A stretch of 64,000 nt of DNA, from positions 2,170,001 to 2,234,000 of the forward strand of contig CM070596.1 of assembly GCA_036346395.1 (NCBI GenBank), in the 5' to 3' direction. Each line of letters opens with the position of its first letter. The first letter of the stretch is position 1. The notes beneath the pieces are model-generated. The model was not told the origin of the DNA, made no database searches, and saw only the letters and a list, made by a program, of their open reading frames with translations. Shown one piece after another: positions 44,101-54,279 of this stretch. The position numbers and the translations under genes were made by a program. The stretch comes from Hsuehochloa calcarea. Its lineage: Eukaryota; Streptophyta; Magnoliopsida; Poales; Poaceae.

Positions 44101-47100
44101 TTTTAGATGTTGCATCTGATTTGAATGGCATATACATATCACCAGTTGCTCTGGCTCATCCGTCGTTTAAATGCTTGATTGTAGGGAAGAAGTTCCATGA
44201 TATAGTTGGCAGTGCCTATTATGTTGCACCAGAAGTATTAAAACGTCGGTCTGGCCCTGAGTCAGATGTTTGGAGCATAGGAGTTATAACTTACATTTTG
44301 CTCTGTGGGAGGCGTCCCTTTTGGGATAAAACAGAGGATGGTATATTCAAGGAGGTAAATGGATGACTGTAGCATACCTTGTTCTTCCATGTAAAATGTG
44401 CTTGGTGAGAGTGTCCAGCTTCTGCCTAATGTTGTCAGTGTGCTGACACAATGGAGTAACAGTGTGTTACCTGCATTTGTTTACTGCATAACATAGCTGT
44501 GTAACCTTTGTTATGGCCTGTTAACCATGTGGTACTAATTTCAACAGGGTAGGGCATTCAACTCTTTGGTCAAGCTGTCCTTAAGTGATTTCTTTACTAG
44601 CTGCCTGTTTATTTGATAAAAGGCAGTTTTCAGTTTTACAATACCCACCATCTTTTGGATATGTTAATGTGCAGCGTTGAACAATTTGTTTACGATACAC
44701 CCAAGATAAGACCAAGTAGCAAAATGATCTCCACCTCTATTTAATATGAAGGCGTGACCTGGGGTGGAAATGGCCTCAGGTAATCAATGCATAGCCGGTG
44801 GCCCAGTGGTATAGCTACTGGGAAATTTGAATCCTTGAATTATCCATGGCTAAAGACAGCTGACACCACCTAGGTGTAAAATGCTACCTCCTAGGATAAT
44901 TTTTTCCCCAATCAAACTATGCTAGATTTTTTTTTTGAATTATGTCTTAATATTTTGGGTATTTCATAAAAAGGAAAACAATTTGCAGCATTGCTCATTG
45001 GCTGGTTAGAAATGTCTTCTGACACCATATGCCATGCCATAGAACATTTCTACTTTATTAGTAAATTTAGAAAAGAACCATATGAAGAAGTTAAATATTC
45101 TACTTAACCTGTAAAAGGCTTTTCCCTCTTCAATATACCACCTACCATCATTTTGTTGTTATGTTAAATATCTTTGTGCATTTTAAATCAGCATAGACAT
45201 AATGTTATGGTGTACTTGATCTTCTGCATTCTGTTGACTTCTTATGATCAGGTTCTAAGGAACAAGCCTGATTTTCGTAAGAGGCCTTGGCCAAGCATTA
45301 GTCCAAGTGCTAAAGATTTTGTTAAAAGGTTACTAGTGAAGAACCCAAGGGCGAGATTAACTGCTGCTCAAGCTCTCTGTAAGTTCCAAGATAGTGTCAG
45401 TAACTAGATGTCATGATGCTCAGAGTTGCTATTTTACATATGCCTTCTTTTCTACGTGAGAAGACACACATATAATGCGAGAAAAATGCGCATAGAGAGT
45501 TTGTCTGCAATCTGCATGCTTCAGGAACAATTGTAAATATGAAAAAGCCGAGGACTACTCTGTTTTGTATCATAAAACTTTCGGACATGTTTAAACTTTA
45601 AAATACGGACGTTTCAGAATCAGAGATTGCATTCTAATTTCAGAAGTCGCATAAAATATAAAGACACATGCAAGTCCATTACTCATTAGCTCTATACCTA
45701 AGACACTGGGGGTTTGCTGTTGTACTTTGCCCCCCTGGTCTCATCATCTCATGGATGATTATTTGATACCAGAAAGATATAGGGTGTCAACCTCTAGTCC
45801 TATAGTATCAATCTCATAGTTTAAAAAAGAAGCATTAATTTTATAACCGAAATTCTAACGTTTTTTTTTCATTTAGCAGTACAGTGACATTTGTCGTTGT
45901 TTTGTTTAGAATTAGATTCTGAAGAAACTTGTAGTGCATACTCATCATCTGTCATCTTTGTTAGGAATAGCAACTTGTATTATCAGGGGACCAATGAGCC
46001 AGTATATATACACAAGTACAGGTTACAGATAAGGAAACCAAAACATATCTAGAGTCCTACTCTAACACATATATATCTCTAACATATATATATATCTCTA
46101 ACATCCCCCCTCAAACTCATGGTGGATCAACAACACTGAGTTTGGAAAGGTAGAAGCCGTGCTATGCTCGAGTCTGGGCCTTCGTGAAGAAATCCGCTAT
46201 CTGAAGCTCTAAAGGCACATACTGAAGAGCAATCACCTGATCATGCACACAAGACCTCATGAAGGAAGCATCAACACCAATATGCTTGGTGAGCTCGTGC
46301 TTCACAGGATCACGGGTAATACTGATAGCACCTGTACTGTCTGACAAGAGAGGAGTCGGTGTAGGGACAGAAACACCAAAATCCTCAAGTAGCCATCGTA
46401 GCCAAGTGATCTCTGCTGTCAAGAGAGCCATAGCTCGCAACTCAGCCTCTACACTCGAACAGGACACTGCAGTCTGTTTCTTCGTTTTCCAGGCAACGAG
46501 AGAACCACCAAGAAAAACACGATGGCAGAGATAGGCCGCGATCGGAGGATCGGCCGCCCAAGTGGCATCCGAATAAGCTGAAGTCATAGCGAGTGGGGCG
46601 TGGAAAGAAGAGACGGCGAGAGACAGTCCCACGAAGGTTTCGTAGAACTCGAAGAAGGTGGCTATAGTGGACCTGAGTGGGAGTGGAAACGAACTGACTC
46701 AGAACATGAACTAGATAAGTGATATTTGGACGAGTAACAGCAAGGTAGACAAGACTCCCAACAAGATGACGATAGCGAGTCGGATCAGAAAGAGGCTCGC
46801 CATCAGAAGGCCGGAGATGAGCGTTGAGCTCCATGGGAGTCTCAACGATCTGTTGTCGATGAGAGAAGCGCGATCAAGAAGATCCTGAATATACTTCTCT
46901 TGGGACATAAAGAAACCATCTGGAGTGGAAGTAACCTCAATCCCAAGGAAGTAACGAAGAGGACCAAGATCCGACATAAGGCGCTTTCGCTCGAGACGAG
47001 CACGGACAAAGGCAATGTACTCAGAATCATCTCCGGTGATGATCATATCATCAACATATAGAAAAAGAAGAGTCCGACCACGAGACGAAGTGTGAACAAA

Positions 47101-50100
47101 AAGAGCAGTATCATGATCACTAGCTGAGAAGCCAGCAGCAGTGACCACAGAGGAGAAACGCTCAAACCAAGCACGAGGAGCTTGTTTAAGGCCATAGAGA
47201 GAGCGACAAAGACGACAGACCATACCCTCAGGAACAGAATACCCAGGTGGCGGATGCATGTAGACCTCCTCACGCAACTCGCCATTAAGAAAGCATTCTT
47301 TACATCAAGCTGAGAAACGGACCAATGGCGAACAGACGCCACCGAAAGAAGAGTGCGGACAATGGTCATGTGGGCCACAGGAGCAAAAGTCTCGTCGTAG
47401 TCACGACCATGCTCCTGCTGGAAGCCACGAGCAACAAGACGCGCCTTATAGCGCTCAAGAGAGCCATCAGAGTGAGTCTTAATCTTATAGACCCACTTAC
47501 ACGTGATGGGACGAGAGTGAGATGGAAAAGGAACAAGATCCCAAGTACCAGTAAGCTCGAGAGCAGCAATCTCCTCGGCCATAGCATGCTGCCGCTCAGG
47601 ATGAGTAACAACATCCCGGTAGGAGACGGGCTCATGGGTAGCTGCACCAGCAAGACCAAAAGCAGGCGGGAGGCGAATCGATCGGCGATCGCGGAGGCCG
47701 TAGCGAGGAGATGATGGCCCATCGAGAGGAAGATGGAGCATCGGAGAAGATGAAACATCGGGGAAGATGGTTCATCCGGAAGAGCCTCAATACGAGGTCG
47801 ACGAGTGTAAAGAGAGTGGGAGGAGCACGAGGAGCCACAGCGACGAAGCAAGAAGGCACAACGGTGGAGAGGCCTCGGGAGATATATGTGGGGATTGATG
47901 GGGACGGATGGGCGAGGGCAAGGCAGAGATGGGTGTATCTGGAAAGGTCAAAAAGCGAGGACTCCACAGAGGAAACCGAAGGAGAGGCGGGGCGTGGGTA
48001 GAAGGGGCGAGACTCGTCAAAAGTCACATCCCGAAATCCGCATCCGTCGTCCAACAGATCCCGGCAGACCGATAGCCCTTGTGCTCGCAGATCCTTGTAT
48101 CCCATAAAACACACTCAACGGTGGCGATCGGTTTAGTGCGTTCTCGAGTGCAAGGAGAGCGTAGCAAACGATCAAGCGACGAAGGGCGAGTAGTGCGGAG
48201 AAAGATCACAAAGCGCTCAGCCGGATCTCACCGAAGAAGAGAGAAGAGAAATTTGGATGTTGGCGAGATAGGTGGCGATGGAGACGACCTCGGCCAAAAG
48301 TGAGGTGGAATAGGCGACAATCATCGATTATGCGAGCCGTTTCAAGGAGGTGACGATGCTTGCGCTCAGCGACACCATTTCGAGCATGAGCACCGGTGAC
48401 GTAAGAAGCGGCGAGAGTGCCACCTTTCGCCAAGAAAAGCTGCGAGGTAATGAGAGAGGTACTCGCCAGCAGAGTCAGCACGGAAGACTCGAATAGGAGT
48501 AGAGAACTGTGTGCGAACCATAGTGGCAAATTGTTTATAGATAGACAAAACCTCACTACGGGAAGACATAAAGTATATCCAAGTGTGACGAGAGAAGTCA
48601 TCTATAAAAATTATATAATATCGATGGCCCCTTTCGAAAGGAAGGGGCCAGGACCCAAACATCTGAATGAACAAGATCAAAGGACGCCGAGACACGGACT
48701 CACTATGAGAATAGGGAGGTGAATGCATTTCCTAACTTACATCCCGACAATTTAAAGATCGTCTCTGAGGCGGACCCGAAGACCACGACGGACTAAAGAT
48801 GACAAGCGAGATCCACATAAATGACCAAGGCGGTGGTGCCACTTCTTTGAAAAAGAGTGGTAGATGGAGTGGCGAGCGGAGAGCTGGCGGTGGCGGTGGC
48901 GCGGAAGGAAGGTGAAGCGAGTCAAGCTCCCGAGACGCCGAGAGTCAAGCGCCGAGGGCCGAACCAACAGAGCCCCGTGTGGCGGTCTGAACACAACAAG
49001 AGTCAGAGTCAAGAATGACCCGACAACCAAGGTCTGTAATCTGCCCAGCAGAAAGAAGCTGCATGGTTAGACAAGGAACATGAGCAACAGAAGGAACATG
49101 AAATAATGAGTTGCTAAGAGGTCCTCGACCAGAGACAGAAAGAGAGGTACCATCAGCAGTAAGCACACCGACAGAGGAATCAAGAGGTGTAACAAAAGGC
49201 AGTGGAAGAATCGAAGTCATGTGAAAGGATGCTCGGAATCAAGGATCCACGGGAGGTACTGTTGTGTAGGAGGTGGTTTCTCATTGCCAAGAGTCGATGG
49301 CGAACTCGCAGAACTGTCGAGGAGAACACAAGCGGCAAGCGGCGTCAAAGTCGGCTATCTCACCGCTCGGTGAGAAACTGCGGAGGTAGTCGATGTAGAC
49401 GTCGATGTAGAAGTTTCGGTGCCAGTGCTAGGAGAAGAACGGCGTGAAATATGCCGCAGTTTCTTGTAGCACTGGGACTCAATATGGCCAACCTTGTCGC
49501 AGTAGGAGCAGCGAGGACGGCCACTGCCAGATGGAGGGCGGCCACCACCACGTGGCGGCCCGGAGAGGCGATGTCTTGAAGCGTGAAGCAGTCGGTGTAG
49601 CAGGTGGACGGGCGGCGAGCACGGAGGGGAGTGACATCAGACCAGCACCACTCAGACGAGTCTCCTCCGCACGTATCTCGGTAAGAGCCTCCGGAAGAGT
49701 GACACGAGGGTGGCGTGCAAGAAGCTGGGCACGCCTCTGCTCGAACTCAGGACGAAGACGAGTAAGGAACTCGTAGACACGCTGAAACTCGGTCGGACGC
49801 GTACGGCCAAAGACGAGCAGGAGCGGCGGCCCGGCGGTGCGAAGAGAGTCGGTGGCGCTTGAACGGCAGAACTCGAGCGTAGAAGGCGTCCACATGTAGC
49901 ATCACCTGGCAAGAGAGTGCTCTGGCGAACCAGCGAGTGAGGGCATCTCGGAGGGTTCGTAGCGCTGACGAAGGTGAGTCCACATCTGGACAGCCGGAGA
50001 AAATCCCACAACCTCAGAAGAGAATTGAGGCTGGATACTGGCGATGAAGACAGCAGCAGCCCGAGCGTCGTCGTCGCACCACTGAGTGTAGGTAGTCAAG

Positions 50101-50550
50101 CGATCCATGTAGAAATCCAGAGCCTCTTGGTAGGCAGAGACAGCCTTCTTATCAGCAAGGCCAGCAGCCTCAACAGCAGCCTTGTCGGCTGTCGAGGATA
50201 GCGCAGCAGACGTAGGCTCCGTCGGAGGAGTAGGGCACGGCGGACAGGTGACATCGCCAGAGAGGACGCCCCAGAGACGAAGACCACGCATGTGGATGCG
50301 TATGTGAGACACGAGACCCGACGGGCGGCCGTGAAACCAGCGGCGGCAAGCACCAAGGAGCGGCGGCGGCGGCTAGGTCAGAGGACGAGTTGCGTGTCCG
50401 GGAGAGGTAACCCTATTGGGCTCTGATACCATGTTAGGAATAGCAACTTGTATTATCAGGGGGTTAATGAGCCAGTATATATACACAAGTACAGGTTACA
50501 GATAAGAAAACCAAAACATATCTAGAGTCCTACTCTAACACATATATATC

Positions 50551-50600
<50 letters not shown>

Positions 50601-53600
50601 ATCTTTACCGATTCTGATTATGCTTTGGTATGTTTAGCGCATCCATGGGTAAGAGAAGGAGGAGATGCATCTGAGATCCCAGTTGATATATCTGTGTTGT
50701 CCAACATGCGCCAGTTTGTCAAGTACAGCCGTTTTAAGCAATTTGCACTGAGGGTAATTATTGTCGTAACAAAATCTTTTATATCATTTCCTAATTTTAT
50801 TCCTTACAATATTTCTACGGTGCGTGTTCAGGCTTTAGCAAGCACACTAAATGAGGAAGAACTAGCGGATCTGAAGGACCAGTTCGATGCAATTGATGTT
50901 GATAAAAGTGGATCAATTAGTATTGAGGAAATGCGACATGTAAGTTTTTACTAGATTTTCTTAATGAACTGGGATTGCTTTGGCACTGAATATCTTTGTG
51001 GTGCTGATGCTCTTTGTATGTTTCAATAGGCCCTTGCAAAGGATCTTCCTTGGAGATTGAAGGGTCCCCGTGTTCTCGAGATTATTCAAGCAGTAAGCTT
51101 TGAGCCATCTTTTCGATCCCTTTCTCCCTTTTGTTTCGGAGCAAGTAGCTCACCTTCTATCAGAGCTGAGCATCAACTGTGATCTTATTTTATGGTAGAT
51201 CGACAGCAACACCGATGGTCTTGTGGACTTCAAAGAGTTTGTTGCAGCAACTCTCCATGTACATCAGATGGCTGAGCTTGACTCTGAAAGGTGGGGCATA
51301 CGCTGCCAAGCTGCTTTCAACAAGTTCGATCTGGATGGTGATGGATACATCACGCCAGATGAGCTTAGAATGGTAAGTCTATTCCTGTTTTGTCTTCATG
51401 TTGGCTTTGTTAGGAATATATTGTGTGTATATTGAAGAGTCCTAAAGGGCGATATATATAAGAGTACAAGAGATATATGCTATATATAAATAAGGCATAT
51501 AAGAGTCCCTATTCTAACTCCTATTCTAACATATCTCTAACACTCCCCTCAAATGCAAAGCGTATGCAATAGCATTGCATTTGGAAAGGGTTGATACTAA
51601 AATATGGAAAATCCAAAGTTCGAGTCTTGATAATGTCGTCGTAGCATGCAGCTCTTGAAAAATATGTCGAGTATCAAAAGATCTTCTCCCATCTGGTGTC
51701 ATGCGACAGCTCAAAAGGCATAAGGTGCGGGAGCAAAGTCGACCGCGGCAACACGACGAAGAAGATGATGAAACCAACAAATATAGAGAGAGCTGTCAAA
51801 TCAAGTCGAATAGAAATAGGTGGAAGTATGGCGGCGCAGATCGTAGCCCAAGACGGCGGCGACGCAGTGCACAAGAAGCGCAACGAATGCACGGTGCAAA
51901 AGAAGCGCAACGCAATGCACAAGAAGCGCAACAGAGGCGCAGTGCAGAAGAAGAGCGGCGCAATACACAAGAAGTACAACGGAGACGTTGTGTGGAAGAA
52001 GCGCGGCAGCCTTGAAAGCTTGGAGCGGCAGATCTGCAGCGGCTCGAAGAAATAGCAGCGGGAGCGGCGGCTGCTGCCATGCATAAAGCAATTCATATGC
52101 TTCTATGACTGACAATAAATTTGTGGACTCGCATGGCTTAGACGAACTCAAAAATTGAGTGCTATGGATTTGGATGGACGCAACGGAAGCAACGACACAA
52201 AGCAAAAAAAAAACCTAAGAATAACTAGCGAGATAGCTTTAATAAATGAAAGAAGCTACGAAGCCGAGTGGAGAAACCAAAGTAGAAACCAAAACCGGAG
52301 CCAGTAGAAAATCCAAAGCTGGTCGTTGAAGCCGGAGCAGCTCTAGATCTGGTTAACCCGGATGAAGCCAGTCGTTGAAGCCGGAGTAGCTTAAAAGATC
52401 GGGACACCAGCTCCGCACCTCATCCTCCTCCCCACCTCCCGTCTCCTCCCCTCGCATCGTGAGTTCTTTGGGAGACTAGAGGTGGCTCGTCGGCTCGAGG
52501 CGCGGTGGATCCGACAACGTAGTCCTCTGCTACATCTTTGCCGGTGGCGAGCACAGTGGGGACAGCGAGACAACGCGGCGAAACGGCAAGACGGAACTTG
52601 AGCGCCGGCGGTAGCGATCCATGGCGGCCGGTGGGTGAAACAGAGGCCGCGGTGGTGGAGCGACCTGCGCGCGAGAGGTCGTGGCGTCTCTCTAGTCGCG
52701 GCGGCGCCGGAAGAAGCGAGGCTCTCCCATTCGCTCGGCATCCTCCGACGGCGCAGCGGCGAGATGACTTGACCTGTGAGGCGGCGAGTAAGGCCGCCGC
52801 CGAGAGCGTCTTGTAGGAGAGGCGTCGCCCGGCCAAGCGGTGAGCGGGCGAGGTCGGCGGCCGGGCGAACTCGTCGCTCAAGCGCAGCTTCGCCATCGCC
52901 ACCGCGACGGCGGAGGTGGTGACGCCGACCGGCCTCGCAAGTCGCCACCCGCCCGGGAGCTTTACAGATCGGACGCAGCCGAAGCTCAGCCACGGCGCCT
53001 GCGGCGGCCGGCAGATCTTCCAGCCGATCCCGCGCGCCGGCGGGTTCGACACCATGAGCTCGGACGTCTCGATGGCAGGTGCAAGCTTGAGCGGCGGATC
53101 CACCCTATTCGGGCGGCGGCTGCACCAGGCGTGCCGAAGGAGGCGAAGAAGAGGCTGCTGTCGAGTAGGCCACCCCTGGGAGTGGAGATTGCTCCCGAGG
53201 GCGGCGGTAGTGGAAGCTAGGCGGCGCAGCTACAGTAGACCGGTAAACCCTAATGCTCTGATACCATGTTAGGAATATATTGTGTGTATATTGAAGAGGC
53301 CTAAAGGGCGATATATATAGGAGTACAAGAGATATATGCTATATATAGATAAGGCATATAAGAGTCCCTATTCTAACTCCTATTCTAACATATCTCTAAC
53401 AGGCTTATCAGTCCATACGTATTTTACATGATCCTTTACCATTTTTTGATGAATATCATGCTGGCTTGACTCAATCTAGAATTCTAGATAAGATGCTGCA
53501 GTTGCGTATTGTTCTTTGGTTTCACTCTATTGTTCCTAATATTCAGTGAACGAATTTATTTGTCTACGCACCAAATATGATTTTTTTCATCAAGAATAAA

Positions 53601-54005
53601 ATCCCAGATTGTCACCTGGGTTAGTCCACTCCTGTCTCCACATTACTATGCATCACGGGTCTATTCGATTATTTCTAGAGCAGTTTGTTACAGTTGGCTA
53701 TTTCAGCATTTCGATTTGAGACTTCTATTGACGAATTGAGCTTGTAAAGGTTTTTACTGAGACAAACACCTATACAAATATGAACTATTGCACTATGGAA
53801 ACCAAAACTAGTAATATTCTTATCGAGGTTTTCTTTCAAGATGCAGAACACTGGCTTAAAGGGCTCTATTGAGCCACTGCTGCAGGAGGCCGACATCGAT
53901 AAAGACTGGAGAATAAGCTTGTCCGAATTCCGCAAGCTTCTGCGGACTGCGAGCATGAGCAACCTTCCCAGTCCAACTGGAGTTCCAAATCCTCAGGCTT
54001 TGTGA
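37901..54005 (+). CDS. CPK4: Calcium-dependent protein kinase, subgroup IV (OsCPK4-like), 12 exons
   Basis: Exons: 37901-38156, 40097-40227, 43531-43572, 43763-43874, 43976-44054, 44185-44354, 45252-45378, 50638-50753, 50832-50939, 51030-51092, 51199-51372, 53847-54005. All internal exons join with GT-AG sites and consistent phase. MGACFS marks N-myristoylation and Cys4 palmitoylation. The Ser/Thr kinase domain shows VAVKRIDKAK, HGLVHRDMKPEN, DFGLSD and GSAYYVAPEVLKRRSGPESDVWS. The autoinhibitory junction (FVKYSRFKQFALRALAST) and four EF-hands follow: DVDKSGSISIEE, DSNTDGLVDFKE, DLDGDGYITPDE, DIDKDWRISLSE. It transduces Ca2+ signals at membranes. Assignment to CPK4 rests on recalled family similarity. 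Two single-base deletions in exon 1 would make it a null allele or pseudogene unless they are sequencing errors. Introns 2, 7 and 11 carry antisense retroelements. Confidence 0.9.
38605..38729 (+). repeat. Two tandem 63-bp repeats in CDPK intron 1
   Basis: ggtccagcacatgagtga.gccatctttgctgg...cataagttggg occurs at 38605 and 38668, with one base difference. Confidence 0.93.
38730..40096 (+). other. CDPK intron 1 remainder, no other feature
   Basis: AT-rich intron ending in tttttttaaataacag. No gene, RNA gene or mobile element was recognised. Confidence 0.6.
40746..43413 (-). mobile_element. Non-autonomous short-LTR retroelement with captured MATH-BTB gene (CDPK intron 2)
   Basis: Identical-looking 140-bp repeats at 40746-40885 and 43274-43413 (TGTTATGAACTG...ATCTCTAACA) have GTTAG duplications on both sides (40741-40745 and 43414-43418). 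The inverted primer site ggctctgatacca adjoins the right LTR at 43261-43273. The inverted purine tract (ccccccctc) adjoins the left one, so the element points along the minus strand. It has no gag or pol. Instead the 2.4-kb interior holds a host-type MATH-BTB coding sequence. The near-identical LTRs suggest recent insertion. It is antisense to the CDPK and lies wholly within the intron. Confidence 0.9.
41800..42800 (-). pseudogene. Captured MATH-BTB (MBTB/BPM-type) gene, intronless and decayed
   Basis: Minus-strand pieces in order: DSHTAVHDFKVTGYS..GMGIG (42794-42700); YVDSGTFTVGGFDRAVEFYPDGS in the next frame (about 42700-42630); VTNSHMRHTFSP with GDNWGFIKFVE (42540-42460), all MATH domain; then GEGADVAFIVGDGYS (about 42300), ASIFEALLHYIYS (about 42150), BTB; then KLSETIDVET..TLALAEQ and FMASSRRDS, the BPM C-terminal helices (about 42000-41890). 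Grass MBTB proteins are substrate adaptors of CUL3 ubiquitin ligases. Frameshifts and stops separate the pieces. No intron is visible, which fits capture from RNA, although many grass MBTB genes are intronless anyway. Confidence 0.78.
46162..49270 (-). pseudogene. Copia pol: protease, integrase, reverse transcriptase, RNase H
   Basis: Minus-strand order: a damaged DSGAS-type protease site near 49250-49215 followed by the FHVPSVAHVPCLTMQLLSAGQ stretch; HHRLGHLCGSRLSSLVRRGL (about 48850), integrase zinc region; YYIIFIDDFSRHTWIYFM (about 48600), integrase core; HAMAEEIAALELTGTWDLV, YKARLVARGFQQEHGRDYDETFAPV and LFLYVDDMII (47600-47040), reverse transcriptase with catalytic YVDD; and SYSDATWAADP..SCSSVEAELRAMA (46580-46430), RNase H. 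Small indels split it into six or more frames. It ends about 60 bp before the purine tract and left LTR. Confidence 0.88.
49430..50360 (-). pseudogene. Copia gag (element in CDPK intron 7)
   Basis: The minus strand reads AYQEALDFYMDRLTTYTQWCDDDARAAAVFIASIQPQF and PAVQMWTHLRQRYEP, the capsid region, then RVYEFLTRLRPEFEQRRAQLLARHP. The zinc knuckle CSYCDKVGHIESQCYKK near 49510-49460 has all four ligands. Frameshifts break it near 49900 and 49560. Confidence 0.82.
51408..53401 (-). mobile_element. Second non-autonomous short-LTR retroelement with GC-rich cargo (CDPK intron 11)
   Basis: 135-bp LTRs at 51408-51542 and 53267-53401 (TGTTAGGAATATATTG...ATCTCTAACA) have GGCTT duplications (51403-51407 and 53402-53406). 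The inverted primer site gctctgatacca lies at 53255-53266. Its left 0.85 kb (51543-52395) is the same sequence family as 40886-41700 of the intron 2 element, and the leader near 53130-53230 is also related. Between them, the cargo differs completely. It points along the minus strand, antisense to the CDPK. Confidence 0.9.
52400..53120 (-). other. Unidentified GC-rich cargo of the intron 11 retroelement
   Basis: A 227-codon open minus frame spans 52420-53103, and other frames are open too because the region is GC-rich. No domain is recognised, and which frame is real cannot be decided by eye. Its position equals that of the MATH-BTB cargo in the sister element, so host origin is likely but unproven. 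Confidence 0.45.
53847..54005 (+). CDS. CPK4: CDPK last exon: fourth EF-hand and C-terminus
   Basis: Acceptor atgcag|aacact gives RM|NTGLKGSIEPLLQEADIDKD. An alternative acceptor six bases upstream (ttcaag) would add Met-Gln. Position 6 of the EF-4 loop is Trp (TGG) instead of the almost invariant Gly (GGG/GGA). The protein ends RTASMSNLPSPTGVPNPQAL, like subgroup IV members. Confidence 0.88.
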   Translation, partial: NTGLKGSIEPLLQEADIDKDWRISLSEFRKLLRTASMSNLPSPTGVPNPQAL

Positions 54006-54279
54006 TCGCGGCGGAGCCATTAGCAAGGACACCTAGGGAGATGCGTACAGTAGCCTTGCGATTTTTTGTTTTGTTACTCTCTGCGTACCATGGGATGCGA
54101 GGGTTTCTGATTTTTAGCATCCAGATTGTGTGTGCAGTATGGAGATAAGTTTAAAGGTTAGGTAAATATTTAGAGTGTGTGAAAGGCCCAAATACTGCTG
54201 AAGACTCCCCATTCTCTTTCTTGTACAGAGTCCTCTATTACGTATATCTGTATGTGTGATTTGATTGTACTTATTGATC
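54006..54279 (+). other. CDPK 3' UTR and downstream flank
   Basis: About 275 bp of ordinary T-rich sequence runs to the left end of MULE C. No clear polyadenylation signal can be singled out. The MULE may lie in or close to the transcript's 3' end. Confidence 0.5.

Larger units (their letters stand above)
45959..50600 (-). mobile_element. Copia LTR retrotransposon with decayed gag-pol (CDPK intron 7)
   Basis: The LTRs 45959-46103 and 50432-50600 begin TGTTAGGAATAGCAACTTG. ATCTT duplications flank it (45954-45958 and 50601-50605). The inverted primer site lies at 50418-50431. The minus strand carries, from right to left, gag, protease, integrase, RT and RNase H in Copia order. The right LTR has a TA expansion in place of the usual ...CTCTAACA end, so it is about 24 bp longer. 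It is antisense to the CDPK and is the only near-complete autonomous-type element of the three intron insertions. Confidence 0.93.

Noticed and set aside
44790..44880. tRNA-like ggtggcccagtggtatagc in CDPK intron 6
   Set aside because: It does not fold into a tRNA cloverleaf with a proper anticodon arm and CCA-proximal stem by eye.
52840..53272. Plus-strand frames in the intron 11 element cargo
   Set aside because: They run against the element's orientation and show only low-complexity Arg/Pro/Gly content.
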